Part shown: positions 39,742 through 48,928 of the stretch, piece after piece
Layout of the letters: each line of letters opens with the position of its first letter
Position numbering within the stretch: position 1 is the first letter of the stretch
Assembly (NCBI RefSeq): GCF_000011905.1
Contig: NC_002936.3
Location: forward strand, 992,001-1,056,000
Reading direction: 5' to 3'
Length of the DNA: 64,000 nucleotides
DNA from: Dehalococcoides mccartyi 195
Lineage (GTDB): Bacteria > Chloroflexota > Dehalococcoidia > Dehalococcoidales > Dehalococcoidaceae
Notes under the pieces: model-generated
The model's database searches: none
Seen by the model: the letters and a program-made list of their open reading frames with translations, nothing else
What the model was told of the DNA's origin: nothing
Program-made: the position numbers and the translations under genes

Positions 39742-41244
39742 TTATTCACCTGCCGCCCTTACTCCAAGTATTTTCAGCTCTTCAGCGGATAGACCTACAC
39801 CCCGCAGATGGAGGCGGTTGCCTCTGAGGCTTTCAATAGCGTTTACGCCCAAGCCGCCCAGCATGTCTTTAATCTCAAGACTCCAACCGCGCAGCAGATT
39901 GGTCAGGCGCTTGGCACCTATCTCAGGGTTAATCCGCTTGGTCAAAGCCAAATCCGAGGTACAAATACCCCAAGCACATTTGCCGGTATGGCATTGCTGG
40001 CAGAGATGGCAGCCTAAAGCCACCAAAGCCGCCGTACCGATATTTACAGCGTCAGCACCCAAAGCAATAGCCTTGAAAACATCACCGCTGTTGCGGATAC
40101 CGCCTGAAATCACCAGCGAAGCCTGATTACGGATACCCTCTTCACGCAGCCGTGAATCAACCGCCGCCAGAGCCAGCTCAATAGGTATACCCACATTATC
40201 ACGGATAACCTTAGGTGCAGCCCCGGTAGCACCCCGCATACCGTCAATGGTCACTATATCCGCACCCGCCCGGACTATACCGCTGGCAATAGCCGAAACG
40301 TTATGTACAGCCGCAATCTTTACCGAAATGGGTACGCGGTAATGGGTGGCTTCTTTAAGCGCATATATAAGCTGGGATAAGTCTTCTATAGAGTAAATAT
40401 CATGCTGGGGGGCAGGGGAAATAGCATCTGTCCCCATGGGTATCATCCGGGTAAGCGAAACATCAGCACTTACCTTTTCACCGGGCAAATGTCCGCCTAT
40501 GCCGGGTTTGGCACCCTGGCCTATTTTGATTTCCACAATACGCCCGGAATTAAGGTAATCATTTTGAACGCCGTAACGGCCGGAAGCTACCTGAACAATG
40601 GTATTATCTTTAAATTCCATCAGGCTGGAGTGGAGACCGCCTTCACCGGTATTCCACATAGTGCCCATATTTTTAGCTGCCTGAGCCAGGGAACGGTGGA
40701 CATTCAGACTGATAGCACCGTAAGACATGGCGGAAAACATAACCGGCACATCTATTTTCACCAGGGGGGTAATGTTTTCTTCCACATTACCGCAATTATC
40801 AAAAGCGGCTTTATCAGGCCTGCGTCCCAGATAGGTGGTAAGTTCCATAGGCTCACGCAGAGGGTCTATGGAAGGGTTGGTTACCTGTGAAGCGTTTATA
40901 AGCAGTTTATCCCAGTAAATGGGTTTAGCCTTATCCATGCCCATACCGGTAAGGAGAACGCCGCCTGTTTCTGCCTGCTTGAAAATATCCTCTATCATTT
41001 CGGGCGTCCAGTTGGCATTCTGGCGGTATTCCAAAGGATTATTGCGCACTACCAGAGCATTGGTGGGGCAGAAAGTCACACAGCGGTGACAACCCACACA
41101 GTTCTGGTTGCGGACCTTTATCTGGTCATCATCTTCGTCATAATAATGGGTATCAAAGCTGCACTGGGTTATGCAGACTTTGCATTTAATACAACGGTCT
41201 TCAATCCTGTCTACTATAAACTTAGAAGGTAAAAATGTCTTCAT
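39742..41244 (-). CDS. gltB: Glutamate synthase FMN-binding (central) subunit with ferredoxin domain
   Basis: A 500-residue subunit. Residues 10-75 form a two-cluster ferredoxin (CIKCKVCITQC, then CVGCHRCVTFC). The rest is the FMN-binding glutamate synthase domain: PVMFSAMSYGAISLN, NTGEGGLHSS, KIGQGAKPGIGGHLPG and IVTIDGMRGATGAAP. CHLCQQCHTGKCAWGIC near residue 420 should hold the 3Fe-4S cluster. It converts 2-oxoglutarate plus ammonia to glutamate, probably with ferredoxin as donor. The usual single GltB is split here into three genes. Confidence 0.9.
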   Translation of the reverse strand: MKTFLPSKFIVDRIEDRCIKCKVCITQCSFDTHYYDEDDDQIKVRNQNCVGCHRCVTFCPTNALVVRNNPLEYRQNANWTPEMIEDIFKQAETGGVLLTGMGMDKAKPIYWDKLLINASQVTNPSIDPLREPMELTTYLGRRPDKAAFDNCGNVEENITPLVKIDVPVMFSAMSYGAISLNVHRSLAQAAKNMGTMWNTGEGGLHSSLMEFKDNTIVQVASGRYGVQNDYLNSGRIVEIKIGQGAKPGIGGHLPGEKVSADVSLTRMIPMGTDAISPAPQHDIYSIEDLSQLIYALKEATHYRVPISVKIAAVHNVSAIASGIVRAGADIVTIDGMRGATGAAPKVIRDNVGIPIELALAAVDSRLREEGIRNQASLVISGGIRNSGDVFKAIALGADAVNIGTAALVALGCHLCQQCHTGKCAWGICTSDLALTKRINPEIGAKRLTNLLRGWSLEIKDMLGGLGVNAIESLRGNRLHLRGVGLSAEELKILGVRAAGE

Positions 41245-41245
41245 C

Positions 41246-42007
41246 TTAGTTCTCCAGCCTTACCGGCAAACCCTTGCTCTTAAGATATTGTTTTACTTCG
41301 GCTATAGTGTAACGCCCGTAATGGAAAATGCTGGCCGCCAGCACCGCATCCGCCTGCCCTTTATCCAGGGCATTATACAAGTCTTCCGGGCTACCCGCCC
41401 CGCCAGAGGCGATAACGGGTATATTCAAGCGGGAACTGATTTCCCGGTTAAGCTCATTGTCATATCCGGTATTTTTACCGTCGGCGTCAATACTGGTCAG
41501 GAGTATTTCCCCGGCACCCAGTGCTTCGGCCTTAATAGCCCATTCCACCGCATCCAACCCGGCGGGTTTCTTTCCGCTATGGGTATAAACCTGCCAGCCG
41601 CTGCCTTCACGTTTGGCATCAATAGCCACTACAATACACTGCCGGCCGAATTTTTCAGCCCCCCGGCTTATCAAATCCGGGTCAGATACGGCTGCCGAGT
41701 TTATAGAGACCTTGTCAGCCCCGGCCCGAAGCAGAGTATTCATATCCGCAATGCTCCGCAGCCCGCCGCCCACACACAGAGGTATAAAAACCTCCTTGGA
41801 TACCTGCTCTACCACCTCGGCCATAGTCTTGCGTTCTTCGGTAGTGGCTGAAATATCTAAAAACACCAGCTCATCAGCGCCTTCGCGGTAATAACGCGCC
41901 GCCAGTTCCACCGGGTTTCCGGCATCACGCAGATTAACAAAGCTGGTGCCTTTTACTACCCGCCCGTTATTCACATCTAAACATGGAATAACCCGTTTAT
42001 TCAGCAT
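41246..42007 (-). CDS. hisF: Imidazole glycerol phosphate synthase cyclase subunit HisF
   Basis: A 253-residue (beta/alpha)8 enzyme of histidine synthesis. The first catalytic Asp is in [16 protein letters not shown] and the second in [11 protein letters not shown]. Other marks are [13 protein letters not shown] and [15 protein letters not shown], a phosphate-binding motif. It works with HisH, which supplies ammonia, to make IGP and AICAR. Its gene lies inside the glutamate synthase operon, overlapping the glutaminase gene by 7 bases, and 1 base before gltB. Confidence 0.92.
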   Translation of the reverse strand: MLNKRVIPCLDVNNGRVVKGTSFVNLRDAGNPVELAARYYREGADELVFLDISATTEERKTMAEVVEQVSKEVFIPLCVGGGLRSIADMNTLLRAGADKVSINSAAVSDPDLISRGAEKFGRQCIVVAIDAKREGSGWQVYTHSGKKPAGLDAVEWAIKAEALGAGEILLTSIDADGKNTGYDNELNREISSRLNIPVIASGGAGSPEDLYNALDKGQADAVLAASIFHYGRYTIAEVKQYLKSKGLPVRLEN

Positions 42008-43131
42008 GCAGTAGCTTCCTTCTGCACCTTAATGGGGTTTTGCAAACTGCCCACCACCGGTTCGCCGCCGACAGGCAGCCAGACCTTATCCAGTTCAGGC
42101 TGTATCAGCCTGATGGCAGACTCCTCAGAAGAAATAAACAGCTTGGAACGGTATTCACCGACCACCATAGGACGCAAACGGATGCGGTCAGTCATACCTA
42201 TCATTTCGCCGGTATGAGCCACAATAATTGTAAACGGGCCGTTAAGCAGCAAACCGCCGTAAATCTGGCGAAGAGTAGTCATAATCTTGCGTTCGTGTTC
42301 CGGCAACCGGGCTATCTGATTCCAAAGAGGGGCAGCCAGCACTTTGGCAGCCATCCCAACAGACAGGCCATGCTTACGCATCAGCAAATCTACGGCATAA
42401 GCAACCACCTCGGTATCAGTTTCCATAGTGCATTTGTATCCGTACTGCTCCAGAAAACGCTTGTTTATGCCATAGGAAGAAATCTCCCCGTTATGCACCA
42501 CTGTCCAGTCCAGCAGGCAGAAGGGGTGAGCACCTCCCCACCATCCCTTGGTATTGGTAGGAAAGCGGCCGTGGGTAGTCCACAAATATCCTTCGTATTC
42601 TTCCAGGCGGAAGAACCGCCCGATATCCTCGGGATAGCCCACACCCTTAAAGACACCCATGTTTTTCCCGCTTGAGAAAACAAAGGCATCATTTATGCAG
42701 GTGTTTATATACATTACCCGGTCTACCACGTAATCTTCTTCAATAAACTTACCGCATTTTTCAGGGCTGACCGAAGCAAAATACCGCCAGACAATGGGCG
42801 GGTTAGTTATCCCCTGCTGGTCACGGGTAGGAACTTCTTCTTTGTGTTTAAGATTAAAAGAGCTTTCCAGAAAACACTCTGTTTCCGTCTTAGCCTGCTG
42901 GCTGAGGAACATGATATGGAAAGCATAATCATCTGCAAAATCAGGGTAGATTCCATAAGCGGAAAAACCGCCGCCCAGACCGTTTCCGCGGTCATGCATA
43001 CTGCCAATGGCCGTAATTAAATCTGCCCCGGAGAAACGTCCTCCGGAGGTATCCATCATACCGAAAAGCGAACAGGCATCTATAACCTTGCTGTCCGAAT
43101 GGCTATTGCTTACTCTAGTTAAGTCTCTCAT
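42001..43131 (-). CDS. Glutamate synthase glutaminase subunit (class II GATase)
   Basis: A 376-residue class II glutamine amidotransferase equivalent to GltB domain 1. A 19-residue leader precedes [13 protein letters not shown], so the catalytic Cys20 would become the N-terminus after cleavage. Further marks are [45 protein letters not shown] (glutaminase loop) and [14 protein letters not shown]. It supplies ammonia to the FMN subunit. The genes in between (hisF) are transcribed with it. Confidence 0.85.
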   Translation of the reverse strand: MRDLTRVSNSHSDSKVIDACSLFGMMDTSGGRFSGADLITAIGSMHDRGNGLGGGFSAYGIYPDFADDYAFHIMFLSQQAKTETECFLESSFNLKHKEEVPTRDQQGITNPPIVWRYFASVSPEKCGKFIEEDYVVDRVMYINTCINDAFVFSSGKNMGVFKGVGYPEDIGRFFRLEEYEGYLWTTHGRFPTNTKGWWGGAHPFCLLDWTVVHNGEISSYGINKRFLEQYGYKCTMETDTEVVAYAVDLLMRKHGLSVGMAAKVLAAPLWNQIARLPEHERKIMTTLRQIYGGLLLNGPFTIIVAHTGEMIGMTDRIRLRPMVVGEYRSKLFISSEESAIRLIQPELDKVWLPVGGEPVVGSLQNPIKVQKEATAC

Positions 43132-43143
43132 GGAAATCTCCTG

Positions 43144-44451
43144 CTAATGCTTAAAATCTGCCGGGGCTACCCTGCCCGAAGTATTGCCATGAAGGTGCTC
43201 TTCGCGGCTGTCAGCCGGCAGATAGGCCAGACCAAAATTTTCATTAAGTATATTGTCTTTGATGGGACGCACATCACTCTGGTCACGCATAAGGCCGAAT
43301 ATAATACCGGCAGTATCCGTTTCGCCCAGAGTTAACATGCCCACAATCTTGCCTTGTTCATTTAAGACCAGTTTCTTATAGCCGTTGGCAGTCAGAGTGG
43401 AAATAACCTCAAGACCGCCAGCATCTGGAGGCAAAACCGACATGCCGGCAGTGGCAATATCCATACCAAAATAGTTAAGCGAGTTCATCACCGTACCGCC
43501 ATGATAGGTGGTCTCCAAACCGGCCATATTGTAACCAGCTATCCGCCCGCCTATATAGGCATTCGGCCAGATAGGGGTAACCCGGCGGCTGTTATAAATA
43601 AAGTCAAAAGACTCACAGGCATCACCGCAGGCGTATACGTCCGGGCTGCTGGTACGCATATTGTCATTTACCACCACCCCCCGGTTTACTTCCAGACCGG
43701 CAGCTTTACAAAGCTCAGTCCGGGGAATAACGCCGATAGCTATTACCAGCATCTGGCTTTCTATCTGGTGGCCGTTATCCAGCTCTACGCCTGAAACTTT
43801 ATGTAAACCTAATACCTTGCTGACAGTCCGTCCGGTATTCAGTTTCACCCCATAAGAGGTGACAGTCTGGGCGGCTATCTTGCCGGCCGCTTCATCCAGA
43901 ATAGTATTCAGGATATGGCCTTTAAGCTCTATAATATCTACTTCAATACCCAGCTTGGTCAGGGCATCCGCGGCGCTCATGCCGATAAGTCCGCCCCCTA
44001 TGATAACTGCCTTCTTTACATTTTCAGCCTTTACATAGCTGTCTATCAAAGAGGCGTCTTTCATATTTATAAAGTTGAAAACACCCGCTTTGTTTGCCCC
44101 GTCAATAGGCGGAACAATGGGTTTGCCGCCAGGGGCAAGCAGGAGTTTGCCGTAGGCTACTTTTTCACCGTTTGACAGGCTGACTTCATGGGCAGTTGTA
44201 TCCACTGCTTCCGCTTTGACGCCGGTCAGGCAGGTGATGTTGTTGTTGGTATAGAATTCCGGGCGGCGGAAAAGTATTTTTTCCACAGTCTTCTGTCCGG
44301 AAAGATATTTGGCTATCATGGGGCGGGAATATGCCAGATAAGGCTCTTCCCCTACTATAACAATAGAACCGTCACGGTCTACTTCCCGAATAGCCTCCGC
44401 CGCGCCTATACCGCCGGCAGAACATCCTACAATCAAATAATCGGCTTTCAT
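43144..44451 (-). CDS. FAD/NAD(P)-dependent oxidoreductase of the glutamate synthase operon
   Basis: A 435-residue pyridine nucleotide-disulfide oxidoreductase fold without the redox CxxxxC. FAD-binding YLIVGCSAGGIGAAEA is at the start, the NAD(P)-binding VIIGGGLIGMSAADAL is near residue 150, and the second FAD motif is SPDVYACGDACESF. It resembles NirB- or rubredoxin-reductase-like proteins. Together with the ferredoxin gene at 45081 it could feed electrons to glutamate synthase in place of GltD. The start overlaps hisH by 4 bases. Confidence 0.75.
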   Translation of the reverse strand: MKADYLIVGCSAGGIGAAEAIREVDRDGSIVIVGEEPYLAYSRPMIAKYLSGQKTVEKILFRRPEFYTNNNITCLTGVKAEAVDTTAHEVSLSNGEKVAYGKLLLAPGGKPIVPPIDGANKAGVFNFINMKDASLIDSYVKAENVKKAVIIGGGLIGMSAADALTKLGIEVDIIELKGHILNTILDEAAGKIAAQTVTSYGVKLNTGRTVSKVLGLHKVSGVELDNGHQIESQMLVIAIGVIPRTELCKAAGLEVNRGVVVNDNMRTSSPDVYACGDACESFDFIYNSRRVTPIWPNAYIGGRIAGYNMAGLETTYHGGTVMNSLNYFGMDIATAGMSVLPPDAGGLEVISTLTANGYKKLVLNEQGKIVGMLTLGETDTAGIIFGLMRDQSDVRPIKDNILNENFGLAYLPADSREEHLHGNTSGRVAPADFKH

Positions 44452-45065
44452 TTTTTATCTCCCAGAGCCATCTTAAAAAAGTTTTGATATAACTTTAAGC
44501 CGTAGCTACCGCTCTTTTCAGGGTGGAACTGGGTAGCGATAAGGCGTTTACTGATAACCAGACTGCAAAAATCCACCCCGTAGTCTGTGGTCGCCCCGAT
44601 AATGCCGGGGTCAGCAGGGCTGGCATAATAACTATGAACAAAATAAAAATCTATTCCGTCAGGTATACCCTCAAATATGGGGTGCGAAACCCTCTGTTTA
44701 AGCTGATTCCAGCCCATCTGGGGTATTTTTAACCCTTCGGGCAGGCGTTTCACATCACCCTTTAAAATGCCAAGACACTTGGTATTATCACCCTCGGCAG
44801 TATAATCAAAAAGCACCTGCATACCCACGCAGATAGCCAGCAGGGGAATATCCCGCGCAACCAGCTCTTTTATAGCTTTATCCAGCCCTTTGGACTGCAA
44901 ACCGGCCATGGTATCGGCGGCTGCACCTACCCCGGGCAGAATAACTGCTTCGGCTGAAAGAATCTCTTCAGGGGAGGAAGTCAGCTTAAACTCATAACCC
45001 AAAGCATGTATGGCATTGGCCACACTCTTCAGGTTACCCCCACCGTAATCTACAAGCGCAATCAT
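44448..45065 (-). CDS. hisH: Imidazole glycerol phosphate synthase glutaminase subunit HisH
   Basis: A 205-residue class I amidotransferase. MIALVDYGGGNLKSVANAI opens the protein. The nucleophile elbow is AICVGMQVLFD (Cys near residue 80) and the His-Glu pair is ATQFHPEKSG near residue 185. It hydrolyses glutamine and passes ammonia to HisF. It is separated from hisF by two glutamate synthase genes, an unusual order. Confidence 0.92.
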   Translation of the reverse strand: MIALVDYGGGNLKSVANAIHALGYEFKLTSSPEEILSAEAVILPGVGAAADTMAGLQSKGLDKAIKELVARDIPLLAICVGMQVLFDYTAEGDNTKCLGILKGDVKRLPEGLKIPQMGWNQLKQRVSHPIFEGIPDGIDFYFVHSYYASPADPGIIGATTDYGVDFCSLVISKRLIATQFHPEKSGSYGLKLYQNFFKMALGDKK

Positions 45066-45080
45066 CTTTTTGCCAGCCTT

Positions 45081-45512
45081 TTAGCCGTCAACCAGCCCCA
45101 GAGCTTCATTAGGGCAGTTGGCTACGCAAGCGGGTATTTCTTTGCCCCCGCACAAATCACACTTGAGAATTACATGGTTAGCCTTGTCTTTTATAAGAGC
45201 GCTATTCGGGCAGGCCACAATGCATGTCCAACAGCCGATACATCTTTCAGGGTCACTGGAAACAATGCCGGTTATGGGGTCACGGGTCATAGCACCGCTG
45301 ATACAGGAATAAGCACACCATGGCTCATCACAGTGGCGGCAGGGCACAGAGAAACTTATCTCACCCTTGCGTTCCACCCGTATTCTGGGCTTCTGATTTT
45401 CCTTTTTGACGGCCTTGATAACGTCATGAGAGACCGAGTGTTCGGTCTGGCAGGCTACACGGCACAGGCCGCAGCCCATACAAAGTTCTTCTTTAATCTG
45501 TACCCTTTTCAT
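45081..45512 (-). CDS. 4Fe-4S ferredoxin-type electron carrier
   Basis: A 143-residue protein with three to four cluster motifs: CMGCGLCRVACQTEH, CRHCDEPWCAYSCISG, CIGCWTCIVACPNSA and a C-terminal CDLCGG...CVANCPNEAL. It resembles small iron-sulfur subunits of oxidoreductases (HycB/DmsB/CooF-like). The ATG at 45512 follows AGGGG; the longer frame to 45581 has no SD. First gene of the operon, with a GlnR-like motif about 100 bases upstream, so it probably serves glutamate synthase. Confidence 0.8.
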   Translation of the reverse strand: MKRVQIKEELCMGCGLCRVACQTEHSVSHDVIKAVKKENQKPRIRVERKGEISFSVPCRHCDEPWCAYSCISGAMTRDPITGIVSSDPERCIGCWTCIVACPNSALIKDKANHVILKCDLCGGKEIPACVANCPNEALGLVDG

Positions 45513-45609
45513 ACTTACCCCTATATACGGTATATAACTTCCGTATTTATATAAATTAGCATGTAAATAACCGCTTGTCAAATACAGCCAAAGCTAAATC
45601 AACATTATT

Positions 45610-45636
45610 ATTTCGCAATCATTTCGCCGGTATTAC
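45610..45636 (-). promoter_or_regulatory. Predicted GlnR-like binding site, glutamate synthase operon
   Basis: On the minus strand GTAAT-N6-GAAAT-N6-GAAAT at exact 11-base steps, about 100 bases before the ferredoxin start. It touches the last codons of mntP. Confidence 0.55.
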
Positions 45637-46214
45637 AGTAATATGTCCCAGCCCAGCGTATGTTCCGCCAGTATTTTCAGCCCGATAAGACACAGTATCA
45701 GCCCGCCTGCTATACCTACCCAGCGGCTGGCCAAATGGCTGATACGGTTACCCAGTTTGAAACCCAGATAACTTACCGCCAAAGAAACCGCACCTACCAG
45801 CAAAGCCGCAAGCCCGATATTAGTTTCGGACAGCGAAAAGGTCAGGCCTACAGCCAGCGCATCTATAGAAGTGGCAATAGCCACCCCCAACAGTCCAAGC
45901 CCGCGGGTCAGGTCAAGCCTGACCAGTTTCTGGTCATCTTCCCCCTGCACAGACTCATATACCATACGCCCGCCGATTACTGTCAGCAGGCCAAAAGCAA
46001 CCCAGTGGTCAAAAGAGGAAATAACATCTGCAATACTTAGACCGGCGTAATAACCTATAACCGCCATACCGGCCTGAAACAAACCGAACGTGCCAGCCAC
46101 CCGCCACATAATACGGGGTTTAACATCTGTATGGGTGCAAGCTATGCCGATTGATACGGCAAAACAGTCAGCAGAAAGCGCCAAAGCAACAAATACTACA
46201 GACAATAAGCTCAT
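45633..46214 (-). CDS. mntP: Manganese efflux pump MntP
   Basis: A 193-residue membrane protein with six predicted helices in two related halves, each with an acidic motif: ALALSADCFAVSIGIA near the start and GVAIATSIDALAVGLTF in the second half. This is the MntP (DUF204) pattern, exporting Mn2+. No yybP-ykoY riboswitch was recognised upstream. Its stop lies beside the promoter of the glutamate synthase operon; the two are otherwise unrelated. Confidence 0.85.
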   Translation of the reverse strand: MSLLSVVFVALALSADCFAVSIGIACTHTDVKPRIMWRVAGTFGLFQAGMAVIGYYAGLSIADVISSFDHWVAFGLLTVIGGRMVYESVQGEDDQKLVRLDLTRGLGLLGVAIATSIDALAVGLTFSLSETNIGLAALLVGAVSLAVSYLGFKLGNRISHLASRWVGIAGGLILCLIGLKILAEHTLGWDILL

Positions 46215-46260
46215 AATGAAATATCAGTATAACACGAATAAGGCTATTTTTAAAACATTC

Positions 46261-46289
46261 TTGACAAACTTGCGGCCATGCCCGACAAT
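46261..46289 (+). promoter_or_regulatory. Candidate promoter of cysK
   Basis: TTGACA (46261-46266), 17 bases, GACAAT (46284-46289), about 45 bases before the cysK ATG. Confidence 0.5.
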
Positions 46290-46335
46290 CCTATTTATAC
46301 CGGGTTTTGAGTAGTTACTCTGAAAGGGTCAGGGC

Positions 46336-47298
46336 ATGGATAATATAACGCCTGAGCATAATAAACATACCAACCAAAATATCGCTCCGGATATTACTAA
46401 ACTTATAGGCAATACCCCGCTGGTGCGTCTGAACAGGATAGGCAGCGGGCTGAAAGCCGAAATTGTGCTGAAACTGGAATCATTTAATCCCACCCACAGT
46501 GCCAAAGACCGCCCCGCCCTGCATATGATAGAAAAGGCCGAGCAGGAAGGCAAGCTTCGCCCCGGAAGCATCATAATAGAATCCACCAGCGGCAATACCG
46601 GAATAGCCCTTGCCGCGGTTTGTGCCGCCAGAGGCTACCGCCTGATGCTGACCATGCCTGAAAGCTTCTCACTGGAAAGAAGGCGTTTGCTCCGCCTGCT
46701 GGGGGCGGAACTGGTACTTACCCCGAAAGAACTTGGTATGCAGGGGGCTCTGGAAAAAGCAGCCGAACTCAAAAACAAGCTCCCAGAGACTTTTATACCC
46801 GGCCAGTTTGTAAATCCGGCTAATCCGGAAAGCCACTGCCAGACTACTGCCGCAGAAATCTGGCGGGATACAAACGGCAAAGTAGATATACTGATAGCGG
46901 GCGTAGGCACAGGCGGCACTCTAAGCGGCACAGCCAAAGGCCTAAAAGCAGTCAAACCTTCGGTACAGATAATAGCGGTAGAACCGGTCGAATCACCGGT
47001 ACTTTCAGGCGGAGAACCCCACCCCCATCTTATTCAGGGCATAGGGGCAGGCTTTATACCCCGCATACTTTCCGTGGAACTGATAGACAAAGTCATACAG
47101 GTGCCCGGAGAAGAAGCAGTGAAAATGGCACTCCGCCTGGCGCGTGAAGAGGGTATTATGGCGGGTATTTCATCCGGGGCAGCACTCTGGGCAGCGCTGG
47201 AAACAGCTAAACAGGGCGAAAACTGCGGCAAGCTTATTGTAGCCATTATGCCTGACAGCGGCGAACGCTATTTATCCAGCCTGCCGCTGGGTGACTGA
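46336..47298 (+). CDS. cysK: Cysteine synthase (O-acetylserine sulfhydrylase)
   Basis: A 320-residue PLP enzyme joining sulfide to O-acetylserine. The PLP lysine is in [15 protein letters not shown] (normally S-x-KDR), followed by [14 protein letters not shown] (substrate loop) and the phosphate-binding [26 protein letters not shown] carries the C-terminal PLP serine. The N-terminal segment of about 15 polar residues is longer than in typical CysK. It stands alone. Confidence 0.9.
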   Translation: MDNITPEHNKHTNQNIAPDITKLIGNTPLVRLNRIGSGLKAEIVLKLESFNPTHSAKDRPALHMIEKAEQEGKLRPGSIIIESTSGNTGIALAAVCAARGYRLMLTMPESFSLERRRLLRLLGAELVLTPKELGMQGALEKAAELKNKLPETFIPGQFVNPANPESHCQTTAAEIWRDTNGKVDILIAGVGTGGTLSGTAKGLKAVKPSVQIIAVEPVESPVLSGGEPHPHLIQGIGAGFIPRILSVELIDKVIQVPGEEAVKMALRLAREEGIMAGISSGAALWAALETAKQGENCGKLIVAIMPDSGERYLSSLPLGD

Positions 47299-47386
47299 AA
47301 TCACTGCCCGGACAAGGCCTATAATCCAGCAGGCCCAAAAAAGTTCAGTCCGCTAAAAGGGGCTTACCGGACAGGGAATTTTCAGC

Positions 47387-47887
47387 CTATCCCAGAATCC
47401 CCTTTTTCATATCCAGTTTGTCTCCCAGCACAGCTTCAAACAGGCCTGTCATTTCTTTGCTGCTGCCATTAATAAAGTATTCTTCTTTACCGCCTGCGGT
47501 CTCAATTTTTATTTCGGTAATGTCCGCCTGGTCTTCACCACCGGTCTTTTTACTGACAGTTACCTTTGAAATATTCGAAAGCCATATCTGAAAATTACCT
47601 TTACTCTCATCCAGTATAGATTCGGCGGGCATATTGTAATACTTTTTATAAAGGGTAAAACCGCTTCGTATCTGGTCACCCCAGCGGGCAAAAAACCCTT
47701 TGCCGGATTCCTTCCCCTTCTTTTGAGCTTCGGCTGCCGCATCTTTTAGCATCTGGCTGGTCATCAAAGCAAATATAAAGCTCTGGTCGGTAACCACCAG
47801 AGAATAAGTATCCCGCTTACCTAAGGGCTTTGACTTTTTAAAATCAGGCACTACGCCAAGTATTTTTTCTTCCACCGGACACCTCAT
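47387..47887 (-). CDS. Conserved hypothetical protein, possibly PH-like
   Basis: A 166-residue soluble protein. The pattern of strands around a charged helix (KPLGKRDTYSLVVTDQSFIFAL, then AAAEAQKKGKESGKGFF, then ISKVTVSKKTGGEDQADIT, ending in a C-terminal helix) resembles bacterial PH-like domains that bind surfaces or peptides. I cannot name a family. Both an ATG at 47887 and a GTG four codons later could start it. It converges with cysK; no partner is suggested by context. Confidence 0.55.
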   Translation of the reverse strand: MRCPVEEKILGVVPDFKKSKPLGKRDTYSLVVTDQSFIFALMTSQMLKDAAAEAQKKGKESGKGFFARWGDQIRSGFTLYKKYYNMPAESILDESKGNFQIWLSNISKVTVSKKTGGEDQADITEIKIETAGGKEEYFINGSSKEMTGLFEAVLGDKLDMKKGILG

Positions 47888-48016
47888 ACATAAGTCTTAC
47901 CCGTTCATAATAACAACCGCTTTCCCTTTTGCCAATACCCTGATGCCCCAAACCTGAAAAAATCATTTCTAAATTGTACATTTTTAAAATTCCTGAGCCG
48001 TTTTGCCAGAATGTTG

Positions 48017-48025
48017 TGTTATAAT
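48017..48025 (+). promoter_or_regulatory. Extended -10 promoter of the radical SAM gene
   Basis: TGT-TATAAT (TG at 48017-48018, hexamer 48020-48025) lies about 30 bases before the ATG at 48057. No good -35 is seen, as expected for extended -10 promoters. Confidence 0.4.
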
Positions 48026-48056
48026 GGTAGATAATTTTTTATAGGGATATACACTT

Positions 48057-48878
48057 ATGACTGCAAATTCTCATACCCCGCGCATTATGCCTGACCGCCA
48101 AGCCAACCCGGATATGACAAATGTCTATCATATAGCTTATGCACCGGGTATTAAAAAAGCGTATCTGTTTCACTGGAATTGCAATCTAAAATGCCGCGGC
48201 TGTCTTTGTAAAAAGGAAATCAACTGCCTGGCTCTGGAAGAAAATCTGGATGTAGTTGCCCGTGACCCTCATCTAGCCCCGCCCCGTGGTCCTGAATCGT
48301 TCCTTAGCCTGAACGGAATTATGGAAACACTGCGCAAAGTGGAGCTCAAAGAGGTTCTGTTTGAAGGTCAGGAAGCCACCATAGACCCCCATTTTGCCGA
48401 AATATGCCGCCGTCTCAAAGCTGAGTTTGGTGTTTATATAACCTTAAATACCAACGGGCTGAAACTACCTGACCTTTCCAACGTAGATGAAGTAGTTTTC
48501 AGCCTGAAGGCAGTTACCCCGGAACTCTATCTGGACTATACCGAAGTACCCAATACCAGAATGCTGGAAAATTTTGAAAATATTTTCCGTTCAGGCAAGA
48601 AACTGCGGGCTGAAATGGTATTTATCCCCGGCTATATAGATATAGCTGAAACAGAGGTCATTGCCAAACATATTGCCAGTCTCAGCCGGGATATTCCCCT
48701 CAGGATAGACGCCTATTTTGAATGCGGTGATAATACCTGGCGGAGAGCCACCCCGGAAGAAATGCGTCAGGCAGTAGCTGCGGCCAAAAAACACCTTAAT
48801 ACCGTGACCTGCACCCAGCAAACTACCGACAATCTGGATAAAAAAGACCTTTTCTTTGAGGTAAAACGGCTATTCTAA
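48057..48878 (+). CDS. Radical SAM protein (activating-enzyme-like)
   Basis: A 273-residue radical SAM enzyme with the cluster motif CNLKCRGC (CxxxCxxC) near residue 42, extra cysteines (CLCKKEINC), and the SAM-binding GQEATIDPHFAEICR and NTNGLKLPDL stretches. It resembles pyruvate formate-lyase activating enzyme-like proteins, but no glycyl-radical enzyme is nearby and the substrate is unknown. The ATG follows a weak AGGGA SD. Confidence 0.75.
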   Translation: MTANSHTPRIMPDRQANPDMTNVYHIAYAPGIKKAYLFHWNCNLKCRGCLCKKEINCLALEENLDVVARDPHLAPPRGPESFLSLNGIMETLRKVELKEVLFEGQEATIDPHFAEICRRLKAEFGVYITLNTNGLKLPDLSNVDEVVFSLKAVTPELYLDYTEVPNTRMLENFENIFRSGKKLRAEMVFIPGYIDIAETEVIAKHIASLSRDIPLRIDAYFECGDNTWRRATPEEMRQAVAAAKKHLNTVTCTQQTTDNLDKKDLFFEVKRLF

Positions 48879-48928
48879 TTAGTCAGTCAACTCTAAAAAC
48901 ACTAACTCTATTTTATTTTTAGATAATT

